A stretch of DNA of 64,000 nt from Balneolaceae bacterium (GTDB taxonomy: Bacteria > Bacteroidota > Rhodothermia > Balneolales > Balneolaceae), in assembly GCA_007134085.1 (NCBI GenBank), contig SLLL01000009.1, positions 1-64,000 of the forward strand. Direction: 5' to 3'. How positions within the stretch are numbered: the first letter of the stretch is position 1; each line of letters opens with the position of its first letter. Shown here piece by piece: positions 37,515 through 46,201 of the stretch. The notes beneath the pieces are model-generated. The model was not told where the DNA came from and did not search any database. It saw nothing but the letters and a program-made list of their open reading frames with translations. Both the position numbers and the translations under genes were made by a program.

Positions 37515-39035
37515 ATGAAAGAGTTAGATGATAAAAAGAAAAGTGGTTTATCACGCCGCGATTTCCTTGGAAAAGCTGCAGCATTCTCAGCCGCTTTTAC
37601 CATTGTACCAAGTAAAGTTGTAAGTGGTTTAGGCCACAAAGCACCAAGTGATACATTGAACATTGCAGGTATTGGAGTTGGAGGCCGTGGCAACGCTGTT
37701 CTTCAAGCAATGACATCTGAAAATATTGTTGCTGTATGTGATGTTGACTGGAGATATTCTGAGAACGCATTCAGAAATTACCCTGATGCAAAAAAATATA
37801 AAGACTACAGGGTGATGTATGATGAAATGATGGATGATATCGATGCCGTGATGATTGCCGGCTCTGATCATACACACGCCATTCAGGCTGCTCACGCAAT
37901 GGTAGAAGGCAAGCATGTTTACGTTGAAAAGCCTCTTACGCACACAGTTTACGAATCAAGGCTGCTTACCAAACTCGCTGAAAAGCATAAAGTGGCCACC
38001 CAAATGGGTAATCAGGGCTCTTCAGATGAAGGCATCAACCTGATGATTGAATGGATCAGGGCTGGTGAAATTGGCGAAGTAAGAAAGATTGAATCCTTTA
38101 CTGACCGTCCAATCTGGCCACAAGGGCTCAACACTCCATCAGAAGAAATGCCGGTACCAGACACAATGGACTGGGATCTGTTTGTTGGACCCGCTAAGAT
38201 GAGGCCATACCATGAGATCTACACGCCATGGAATTTCCGCGGATGGTGGGATTTTGGTACAGGTGCACTGGGAGACATGGCTTGCCACATTCTTGAAGCT
38301 CCTTTCAAAGCACTTGAACTTGGGTACCCAACAAAAGTACAAGGAAGCTCATCTATGCTTTTAAGAGATAGCGCACCGGTTTCACAAAAAGTACGTTTGG
38401 TATATCCAAGAAGACAAACCAGTTTTGGCATTCAGCCTGAAGTTGAAATTGACTGGTATGATGGCGGCTTGCAGCCTGTGAAACCTGAGGGATGGACAGA
38501 AGCACAAAAATATAAGCCAGACGCATGGCCAGGCGGTGGCAACATGAACCATCGTGGTGGTGCTGTTATCTTTCACGGTTCTAAAGATACCATGATTTGT
38601 GGCTGCTACGGAGCCGATCCATGGTTACTCTCCGGCCGGGTACCTGATGTACCAAAAACTGAGCGGCGCGTTGATACCAATCACTACATGGATTGGGTAC
38701 GTGCCTGTAAAGAGAGCCCAGAAAGCCGTGTAGAAGCAAAGTCTGCTTTCCATGAGTCAGGCCCATTCAATGAAATGGTTGTGATGGGAGTATTGGCAGT
38801 TCGCCTGCAGGCTCTTAACAAAGAGCTCCACTGGGATGGCGAAAATATGCAGTTCACTAATATTGGCCCGGATGAGTCACTCAGAATCATCATTGAAGAT
38901 GGCTTCACCATTGAAGATGGCCACCCATCATTCAGACGAGATATGACCGAGCCTCTGAACGCACGTGAATTTGCAAACAGCCTTATCAAAACAAACTACC
39001 GTGAAGGCTGGTACTTGCCAGACATGCCGGCATAA
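37515..39035 (+). CDS. Gfo/Idh/MocA family oxidoreductase with twin-arginine signal
   Basis: SRRDFLGKAAAFSAAFTIVP (TAT); IAGIGVGGRGNAVLQAM...HTHAIQAAHAMVEGKHVYVEKPLTHTVYESR. Confidence 0.93.
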   Translation: MKELDDKKKSGLSRRDFLGKAAAFSAAFTIVPSKVVSGLGHKAPSDTLNIAGIGVGGRGNAVLQAMTSENIVAVCDVDWRYSENAFRNYPDAKKYKDYRVMYDEMMDDIDAVMIAGSDHTHAIQAAHAMVEGKHVYVEKPLTHTVYESRLLTKLAEKHKVATQMGNQGSSDEGINLMIEWIRAGEIGEVRKIESFTDRPIWPQGLNTPSEEMPVPDTMDWDLFVGPAKMRPYHEIYTPWNFRGWWDFGTGALGDMACHILEAPFKALELGYPTKVQGSSSMLLRDSAPVSQKVRLVYPRRQTSFGIQPEVEIDWYDGGLQPVKPEGWTEAQKYKPDAWPGGGNMNHRGGAVIFHGSKDTMICGCYGADPWLLSGRVPDVPKTERRVDTNHYMDWVRACKESPESRVEAKSAFHESGPFNEMVVMGVLAVRLQALNKELHWDGENMQFTNIGPDESLRIIIEDGFTIEDGHPSFRRDMTEPLNAREFANSLIKTNYREGWYLPDMPA

Positions 39036-39070
39036 TTTAACTATGAACTAAAACCTAACGTTTAAAAATC

Positions 39071-39850
39071 ATGAAAATCACTTCAATCATTCATTTACTC
39101 TCTGCGTTTGTTTTAGCAGCTGTTTTGTTTGCAGCTTGTGCATCAGACGAGCAACGAGCAGAGCAGGCTGAAGAAGAAGTACCTATAAACACTTTAACCC
39201 AGGCCGAGATAGATGAAGGCTGGGTACTCCTGTTCGACGGAGAAACCACAACCGGCTGGCGCGGCTACAACCAGGATTCTTTTCCTGAGGGTGGTTGGGT
39301 AGTTGAAGATGGCACACTTCGCGTAATCGGTACCGGAATGGGTGAAGCCGGCGGAGAAGGTGGGGACATTATCTTTGATGAAAAATTCCACAACTTCAGG
39401 CTTTCACTCGAGTGGAAAGTATCAGAAGGGGGTAACTCCGGCATCTTCTACCTTGGGCAAGAGATAGAGAATACTCCTATCTGGCAGTCAGCCCCGGAAA
39501 TGCAGATTCTGGACAACGACCGCCATCCTGATGCTGAACTTGGTGTTGATGGTAACCGAAAAGCAGGCGCACTCTATGACCTGATTCCTGCCGTACCTCA
39601 AAATTTCAGAGGAGCCGGCGAATGGAACAAAGCAGAGGTTCTTGTATATCGCGGAACCGTTGTACACTTCCAGAACGGAGTTCCAGTTGTTGAATACCAC
39701 CTTGGCACTCCTGCATGGAATGATATGGTTGCCAACAGCAAGTTTGCTGAATATGAGAACTTTGGTATTAATCAACCAGGCTACATAGCGTTACAAGATC
39801 ACGGTGATGATGTTTGGTTCAGAAATATCAAAATCAGGTTGATGGATTAA
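39071..39850 (+). CDS. DUF1080 family (3-keto-disaccharide hydrolase) lipoprotein
   Basis: Lipobox LFAACA; EGWVLLFDGETTTGWRGYNQ...FHNFRLSLEWKVSEGGNSGIFYLG...IALQDHGDDVWFRNIKIRLMD. Confidence 0.92.
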   Translation: MKITSIIHLLSAFVLAAVLFAACASDEQRAEQAEEEVPINTLTQAEIDEGWVLLFDGETTTGWRGYNQDSFPEGGWVVEDGTLRVIGTGMGEAGGEGGDIIFDEKFHNFRLSLEWKVSEGGNSGIFYLGQEIENTPIWQSAPEMQILDNDRHPDAELGVDGNRKAGALYDLIPAVPQNFRGAGEWNKAEVLVYRGTVVHFQNGVPVVEYHLGTPAWNDMVANSKFAEYENFGINQPGYIALQDHGDDVWFRNIKIRLMD

Positions 39851-39879
39851 TTTTATTCATTAATAATAGCAATCAATCG

Positions 39880-39910
39880 AAAGCCATCGCTTCTTAGCGA
39901 TGGCTTTTTT
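39880..39910 (+). terminator. Intrinsic terminator after the Gfo/Idh/MocA-DUF1080 pair
   Basis: AAAGCCATCGC-TTCTTA-GCGATGGCTTTTTTT. Confidence 0.88.
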
Positions 39911-40109
39911 TATGCTTCATATTTAAAGCTTTAAAATGTATACAAACAAAAAGTAAAAATATGGCTTCTTCATAAGTACTGATGCACCATCAACTTGGGA
40001 AAAGCCCAACTGATTCATTTGATTTTATACGTGTTTTCACCTACTAAACTATTTCCGGGCAGGTAAAAAAACCCATTTTTTCAAAAATAGAAGTTCTTTC
40101 TCATTTATT

Positions 40110-40142
40110 ATTGTGGATTTACAATCATTTTTGGTAATATCT
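40110..40142 (+). promoter_or_regulatory. Possible promoter of a small RNA (ATTG-N21-TAATATCT)
   Basis: Degenerate -33/-7 elements with the same 21-bp spacing as the tRNA promoters. Confidence 0.35.
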
Positions 40143-40147
40143 GATGC

Positions 40148-40217
40148 GCTCAAGTAGCGTCTCTCTTGATGAATAGTCAGGGTATCACGCCGGATACGTG
40201 TGATACCCTCTTTTTTT
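40148..40217 (+). ncRNA. Candidate small RNA ending at an orphan intrinsic terminator
   Basis: No CDS between 39850 and 40319; promoter-like element at 40110-40142; terminator GGGTATCAC...GTGATACCC + TCTTTTTTT at 40180-40217. Confidence 0.4.
40180..40217 (+). terminator. Strong orphan intrinsic terminator
   Basis: GGGTATCAC-gccggatacgt-GTGATACCC followed by TCTTTTTTT. Confidence 0.85.
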
Positions 40218-40250
40218 GTAACATGCCTTTCTTAAAAACGTATTCTTATT

Positions 40251-40280
40251 TTTGCTCTGTCTTACTTAGTTCTATATTTA
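40251..40280 (+). promoter_or_regulatory. Possible promoter of the STAS/RsbW/SpoIIE operon (TTTG-N18-TATATTTA)
   Basis: TTTG 40251-40254 and TATATTTA 40273-40280, 39 bp before the ATG at 40319; spacing slightly short. Confidence 0.45.
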
Positions 40281-40318
40281 GAAGTACAATTTTCTTTTCA
40301 ATTAGATTTTAACCAAAA

Positions 40319-40672
40319 ATGAAAACATTCAAAATTGAGCACCGTAACTCCGACGGTTTCGAGATTATAGATCTTTATGGCGAGCTCGATGCACATACAG
40401 CCTCTCAGCTTGAGGAATCACTTAAAAATCTCATCAGCGATCAAAAATCTAACATCATCGTGAACTTCAGAGAGCTCGATTATATTGCCAGTGCGGGCCT
40501 TGGAGTGTTTATGGCATATATAGAAGATGTTAGAACTATTGGCGGAGATATAAAGCTATCTAACATGAACGACAAGGTGTACAACGTGTTTGATTTGCTC
40601 GGTTTCCCCACACTCTACGACATTTTTGACGATGAGAAACAAGCTATCAAGAAATTTTTAAGTGACAGCTGA
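40319..40672 (+). CDS. STAS-domain anti-sigma factor antagonist (RsbV/SpoIIAA-like)
   Basis: IIDLYGELDAHTASQLEESL...IIVNFRELDYIASAGLGVFMAYIE (conserved Ser site). Confidence 0.92.
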   Translation: MKTFKIEHRNSDGFEIIDLYGELDAHTASQLEESLKNLISDQKSNIIVNFRELDYIASAGLGVFMAYIEDVRTIGGDIKLSNMNDKVYNVFDLLGFPTLYDIFDDEKQAIKKFLSDS

Positions 40673-40680
40673 AAAGGTTT

Positions 40681-41103
40681 TTGAATAATACAGCTACATA
40701 TCACAAAGCCATTAAGGCTGCAACCTCAAAGCTTACTGATATCCGAAAGTTTGTGGCGAAACATGCCAGAGAACATGGATTCAACGAAAAACAAATTTCT
40801 GATATTCAGCTTGCAGTAGATGAGGCATGTACGAATATCATTAAGCATGCCTATCAATTTGATCAAACAAAGAATTTCAGGATTGAGCTTGAGTTTGATG
40901 GTGATCAACTCAGTATAACACTCACCGATCACGGGTCAGGATTTGATCCGAACAGATACCAGAGGCCCGATCTCAAAAAGCAGATTGAAAAGAAAAAGAG
41001 AGGAGGAATGGGGATTTTTCTTATCAAAAACCTCATGGATGATGTTAGTTACTCCTCAAATAACAATACGAATGTACTTCGGATGAGCAAAATCAGAAGT
41101 TGA
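40681..41103 (+). CDS. Anti-sigma regulatory factor, HATPase (RsbW-like), TTG start
   Basis: DIQLAVDEACTNIIKHAY...LSITLTDHGSGFDPN...RGGMGIFLIKNLMDDVSY. Confidence 0.92.
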   Translation: MNNTATYHKAIKAATSKLTDIRKFVAKHAREHGFNEKQISDIQLAVDEACTNIIKHAYQFDQTKNFRIELEFDGDQLSITLTDHGSGFDPNRYQRPDLKKQIEKKKRGGMGIFLIKNLMDDVSYSSNNNTNVLRMSKIRS

Positions 41104-42842
41104 TAATGATTGCTATGGGCGAAGAAAAAAATCAATCCCACTCAACTTTCGAACTTAAAACTGTTATTGAAACAAGCAGAATGCTTGTTGAATCGCGGGA
41201 TACCGATTTTGTTCTTAATAACTTACTGCTCATTTTAATGGGGCGCCTGCTTGTTACAAAAGCAGCAATTTTTATTCATGACCCCGTTGAAGAAACCTAC
41301 ACCTTAAGAAAGAAAAAAGGGTTCGACAAGCTGGAAGAGGGCGCACATTATACGTTTGATTTAGGCCCAGAGAAGAATAAAGAGCCCTATTTTGAGGTTG
41401 GCTCTGCAGATAAAATCAAACCTGAAAATGGTGCCGATTTACAAAACTGCTTTCTTTTCAATTTGAGGACAAGTAATAATCACCACGGTTATCTTTTGCT
41501 TGGCCCTAAAGCAATCAGAACATCTTTCAGCAGAGAAGATCTCGGGTTCACCGAAAGCCTCTGTATTATCTCAACTGCTGCTCTGGTAAACTCGCAACTG
41601 TTCACAGAGCTTACCAACACATACCGAAACCTCGACAGGCGCATTCACGAGCTTAACACGCTTTTTGATCTTTCCAAAGAGTTTAACCTGCTTGTAGACA
41701 GAGAGAAGATCTCATCCATCTTTAAATTTGCCCTTCTTGGGCAGCTATTTATCCGAACATTTTTCCTGATTTACAAAACCGGCAGTAAATACACGCTCCT
41801 TACCTCAAGTGGTGCTGTGGTAAAGCCCACTCAAAAGCAGATTAATTCCATCTTTTTAGAAGCTGATGAGGATATTCTTGTAGTTGATGAGAATCTCAAA
41901 AATCAGCATGAATGGATCAAGAAAAGTAATATTACTGCACTAATTAGCGTAACCATTCAAAATGAGAGAGTAGCATTGATTGGAGTTGGGGAGCGGGTAA
42001 ACAAAGTTCCTTTTTCAGAGTCAGATTATAACTTTCTCAAATCGCTTGCAAACCTTGCCGTTATCTCCATTCAAAAAACATTCTTTCTTGAAGAGAGAAT
42101 TGATAAAGAACGAATGGAAGAAGAGCTCTCAATTGCTAAGGCGATACAAGAGGGGTTACTGCCCGACCCCATCCCTGAAATTCCCGGAATAGATCTTGCA
42201 GCGAAAACTGTCTCATCACGAGAGGTAGGAGGCGACTATTTCGATATTGCCGAAGCCCCGGATGGGAGTACCATTTTTGCCATAGCTGATGTTACTGGTA
42301 AGGGCGTACCTGCCGCCCTGCTTATGGCAAATCTGCAATCTATGCTTCATGTGCTACTGCCAGTTGAAATTACACTGAGCGAGGCTACCGACAGAATCAA
42401 TAATATTATTCATAAGAACACACCTTCCGATAAGTTTATCACGTTTTTCTGGGCAAAATATCTTAGCGAGCACAAAATACTTCGGTATGTAAACGCTGGC
42501 CACAACCCACCACTTCTGCTTCGCGTAGATTCAGATGAGTTTGTTGAATTGACTGATGGCGGGCTGCTTCTTGGAGCGATGGAAACATTTATGCCCTATG
42601 TGCAGACCGATATACAGCTTAACCCTGGCGATTTATTGGTTTGTTATACCGATGGCATTGATGAAACTATGAACAAGAGCTTTGAAGAGTACGGTACAGA
42701 AAGGCTGAAAAGTTGCATCCTTGAAAATCGCGCCAAGAGTTCAGCGGAAATTATGGATGGCATTGTAGATAGTGTAAAAAGGTTTTCAGGAAATGTGTTT
42801 TCTGATGACCTCACACTACTGGTTCTCAAGGCCTGCGACTGA
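41100..42842 (+). CDS. GAF-like + PP2C/SpoIIE (RsbU-like) serine phosphatase
   Basis: ISIAKAIQEGLLPDPIPEIPGIDLAAKTVSSREVGGDYFDI...FAIADVTGKGVPAALLMANLQ...VNAGHNPPLLL...LLVCYTDGIDETMN. Confidence 0.93.
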   Translation: MIMIAMGEEKNQSHSTFELKTVIETSRMLVESRDTDFVLNNLLLILMGRLLVTKAAIFIHDPVEETYTLRKKKGFDKLEEGAHYTFDLGPEKNKEPYFEVGSADKIKPENGADLQNCFLFNLRTSNNHHGYLLLGPKAIRTSFSREDLGFTESLCIISTAALVNSQLFTELTNTYRNLDRRIHELNTLFDLSKEFNLLVDREKISSIFKFALLGQLFIRTFFLIYKTGSKYTLLTSSGAVVKPTQKQINSIFLEADEDILVVDENLKNQHEWIKKSNITALISVTIQNERVALIGVGERVNKVPFSESDYNFLKSLANLAVISIQKTFFLEERIDKERMEEELSIAKAIQEGLLPDPIPEIPGIDLAAKTVSSREVGGDYFDIAEAPDGSTIFAIADVTGKGVPAALLMANLQSMLHVLLPVEITLSEATDRINNIIHKNTPSDKFITFFWAKYLSEHKILRYVNAGHNPPLLLRVDSDEFVELTDGGLLLGAMETFMPYVQTDIQLNPGDLLVCYTDGIDETMNKSFEEYGTERLKSCILENRAKSSAEIMDGIVDSVKRFSGNVFSDDLTLLVLKACD

Positions 42843-44343
42843 ACTGTGGCCCCACAAGGTTAGTAAGCCCAGAGCGTTGTTGCTGCTCGGCGAGGGCCAG
42901 AACCGCTTCGTAGGTTCGGTATCGGTTCATAACCTCTTCCACGTAACGAACGGGTTCAATTCCTCTGGCAAATCCAAACCTTGCATTTTGATAATAGCGG
43001 TGCTGCATAAGCATTAGAAGAGACTCTGCCACATTTTCCCATTCGTTCGGATCCCGGTTGCGGTCTATAGCAAGGCGGCGGGCATCTGCCATATGCCCCA
43101 TACCCACGTTATAGGTTGCAAGTGCAAAGGCAATCTGGTTGGTGCTGTCCATGTACGCATAGTGATCGAGGTGATCTCTGAGTATCTGAGTACCAACCCT
43201 AATGCTTGTTTCCACATCGTATAAATCCTCGTAAGGTGTTTCTACAAATTGTGGCATAATTTGCATAAGGCCAACAGCTCCGGCCCAGCTTTTTGCGTCA
43301 GGGTTAAAGCCCGACTCCTGTGCTATCACTGCTGTTACAAGTAGCCAGTCTACACCTACCTCCTCAGCAATTGGCCTTACAACATCATCATAAGGTGAGA
43401 TTATGCCCATTGACTGATACTGCCATTCGGGGTTGTAATATTCTGCCATTTGGCGGCTTTGTTCAAAATATCTTCTCCGGAGAATATTGAGAAATGTAGA
43501 TCGCCTTGGCCTGTTATCCTCCGCCACAAACCTGAAGTGTTTGTAAAGATAGCGGTTCATTCGGTTTTCAAGATCAGGGGCGTTGGTACGAATTGCCCAT
43601 GCTATCGTGTCTGATTCAGCAATTACCGGGCCTTCAAATAATCCATCCATGTATCTGTTGGCCGCATGAAACATATTATCGTCCGCAACTGTAGCCCGTA
43701 AATTGCCATTGGCAATTTGAACCAAAGCAGCTTCCGTATCCATATTTTCGGGTAAAAGGTCAATTTCCAGGTCATACCCTACCTCGATGAGGTCAAGCAG
43801 GCGGTTATAATATGAACTGTTTCTTCTCACTGATATCGGAATGCCGGATCCAGATAATTCCTCCAGAGATTCTGGCCTGTTCGGAAGATCAACAGAATAG
43901 ACCACAATCTGATCAACAATATTATATGGACGTGTAAAGTTTGCTACCTTTCTTCTCTCGTCTGTTATGGTGTAATTTGCAGCAATCACATCTCCCACTC
44001 CCTGGTTTAGCAGATCAAATGGGTTTTCATTTTCGCCCAGTATGATGACCTCTAACCCTAAATCATTCTCGCGGGCAAATTCTCTGAGAAGTTCATATTC
44101 AAAACCAACTTCAATACCCTGGTTCAAGAAATAGGTATTTGAGCTATAGTAGGTAATCATCCTCAAGACGCCACCGGCTTTAATATCGGCAAAGTCTCGC
44201 TCAATTGGTTCAAATTGTGTAAGTAAACCGCTTCTTGAAAGATCTGGTTGTTCCTTGTCACTTTTGCATTGAATGAGAGAAAAGGACAGCAGAATTATAA
44301 CTAAGAAACTGTACTTATTTAATGGAAGTGGTGTTGTATTCAT
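42826..44343 (-). CDS. mltF: MltF-like membrane-bound lytic transglycosylase with N-terminal SBP_bac_3 domain (ORF extends to 44385)
   Basis: Lipobox SLIQC; substrate-binding-like half; SLT half VDWLLVTAVIAQESGFNPDAKSWAGAVGLMQIMP...ALATYNVGMGHMADAR. Confidence 0.88.
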   Translation of the reverse strand: MNTTPLPLNKYSFLVIILLSFSLIQCKSDKEQPDLSRSGLLTQFEPIERDFADIKAGGVLRMITYYSSNTYFLNQGIEVGFEYELLREFARENDLGLEVIILGENENPFDLLNQGVGDVIAANYTITDERRKVANFTRPYNIVDQIVVYSVDLPNRPESLEELSGSGIPISVRRNSSYYNRLLDLIEVGYDLEIDLLPENMDTEAALVQIANGNLRATVADDNMFHAANRYMDGLFEGPVIAESDTIAWAIRTNAPDLENRMNRYLYKHFRFVAEDNRPRRSTFLNILRRRYFEQSRQMAEYYNPEWQYQSMGIISPYDDVVRPIAEEVGVDWLLVTAVIAQESGFNPDAKSWAGAVGLMQIMPQFVETPYEDLYDVETSIRVGTQILRDHLDHYAYMDSTNQIAFALATYNVGMGHMADARRLAIDRNRDPNEWENVAESLLMLMQHRYYQNARFGFARGIEPVRYVEEVMNRYRTYEAVLALAEQQQRSGLTNLVGPQFSRRP

Positions 44344-44764
44344 ATATAAAAGGTTCGTTATCAATAGAGAAAGTAAATGTGGCAACGTGTATAGTTATCG
44401 CATCCAAATCGATACTTTCTTTTTTCAACCTTGCTTATCCAATGTAATCTGTATAAGAAATTATAAACGAACTAAAATTTGGTGATTCTCTCTTTAGTTG
44501 CTAAATAACGTGCTTCGACGTAGTTATTGATATTTAATTAGCTTCATTCAACGTTAAAAATACCTGTTTTGTTTCATATGACCAAAATTTTGAAGAGTGG
44601 TGCCCTTCTGAAATTTTAATTTGTAGGGCTATTTCTCTTGTACAATCAATTGCTGCTTATGAGGTTATCTTTGTTGCTTACTCAGAAATTCATTGGAGTT
44701 TTTGTAAGATGAAATTTAGAAAAAATGGCAAATATTGGGGAGGTTCGAAGATCTGATTCACAGA

Positions 44765-45685
44765 TTATGCGTTATTTTTTCGTGTAATTTTGCGTGTCCA
44801 GCTGAATGCCACCCCTGTCATTATGATAAGCATTGCTGCGATTGACAAAGCTGCCGGAACCTCATTAAAAATAAGGTAAGCTGCAATAGCCGCGATTACA
44901 GCTTCTGAGAGAATCAGTGTTGATAACAGAGTTGGTGATACATATTTAACCGCATAGTTCATAGAACCATGGCCAATGATTGTAGGCCCAATTGCGAGCC
45001 CTATTCCTACTAAAAGTGCAACCCCACTGATGTATGGCCATCCACCCGACCAAATGATCGCAAGTAAAACACATGTTATCGCAGCGTAGAGATACACGTA
45101 AAAAACGTAATCAATCCATTCTGTATGTTGCCTTATAGTTCGGCCAATCAGAAAATAGACTACAAATATTATTGCAGCAGAGAATGCGAGAATATTCCCA
45201 AGTAATGCATTTGGAAACATTCCTGCTTGAGTATCATCTGAAATTCCAAGCAGTACAGACCCACTAAAGGCAATAAAAACCCCAATCCACACTAAAGGCC
45301 TGAAACTCTTTTTGAAGATGAGGCTTTCAGCAACAATTAACATCACGGGATGGATGGTTACCAGCACCGAAGCCGATGCAACTGATGTGTAGTGGAGTGA
45401 CCAGATCCAGAGTGAAAAATGCAGGCCGAGTGATACTCCCGCAGCAATTAACCAAATTGGCTTGGCACCATTCTCTTTCAATTGTTTCAGTGGCAATCGT
45501 TTAGGCAGCCAGAATGGAATAAGAAAGAGTACCGCAAAAAAGGTTCGTAAGGCTGCAAGGGTAAGTGCTTCTACATCGGTTGCAAAGCGTACCAGAATTG
45601 GGGCAAAACCAAATGTTAATAACCCAACTATGAGCAATAATGTAACCTTAGCAACAGGCGTATCTGAGTTGGTGTAGGTATTCAA
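44765..45685 (-). CDS. DMT-family transporter (EamA domains)
   Basis: ~10 TM, two EamA-like halves (FAPILVRFATDVEALTLAALRTFFAVLFLIPF; LLSTLILSEAVIAAIAAYLIFNEV). Confidence 0.9.
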   Translation of the reverse strand: MNTYTNSDTPVAKVTLLLIVGLLTFGFAPILVRFATDVEALTLAALRTFFAVLFLIPFWLPKRLPLKQLKENGAKPIWLIAAGVSLGLHFSLWIWSLHYTSVASASVLVTIHPVMLIVAESLIFKKSFRPLVWIGVFIAFSGSVLLGISDDTQAGMFPNALLGNILAFSAAIIFVVYFLIGRTIRQHTEWIDYVFYVYLYAAITCVLLAIIWSGGWPYISGVALLVGIGLAIGPTIIGHGSMNYAVKYVSPTLLSTLILSEAVIAAIAAYLIFNEVPAALSIAAMLIIMTGVAFSWTRKITRKNNA

Positions 45686-45691
45686 ACTGAA

Positions 45692-46099
45692 TTACCGTAT
45701 CCGGTCCATCGATTTTACAAGGTCTTCGTCTTTTTTAATCCCTCTGCCTGCAAGCCAAAGCATCAGCAAAGCCAGAAAAACGAAAAGAGTACCCACAACT
45801 TCCCAAAGCAAGTAAGCCCCAAAACCTCCGAATGAAACTATTATCCCTCCTATAGCAGCTAAGGCCACAATTTGAAGATACGTTGCTGACTTAACCACAG
45901 TGAGCTGTTTTGCCCTGTTACTGTAAAGAAAAATCGCTGCAACGCTGATAAGCATAACAAGTGTAAGCGAAGTTGCCAACCCCCACCCTATCCATTGGGC
46001 AGGGTCTGCCATCGCACGGCTGTAGAGTGAAGTAAAAAAAACAGCGAAGTTAAAAATTGCAGCAGCAAGCAGATAGAGTGTTTGCGGACGTTGTATCAC
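45692..46099 (-). CDS. DUF4293-like small membrane protein
   Basis: MIQRPQTLYLLAAAIFNFAVFF with four TM segments. Confidence 0.7.
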   Translation of the reverse strand: MIQRPQTLYLLAAAIFNFAVFFTSLYSRAMADPAQWIGWGLATSLTLVMLISVAAIFLYSNRAKQLTVVKSATYLQIVALAAIGGIIVSFGGFGAYLLWEVVGTLFVFLALLMLWLAGRGIKKDEDLVKSMDRIR

Positions 46100-46201
46100 A
46101 ATGTGGTTTATTTAGTAATCTGTTCTGATTAGATTGCCAAAAATAAGAAATTTTGAACAGACCGTACATTGTAAGATCTGCTCAAAAATTTTAAGAAGTG
46201 G

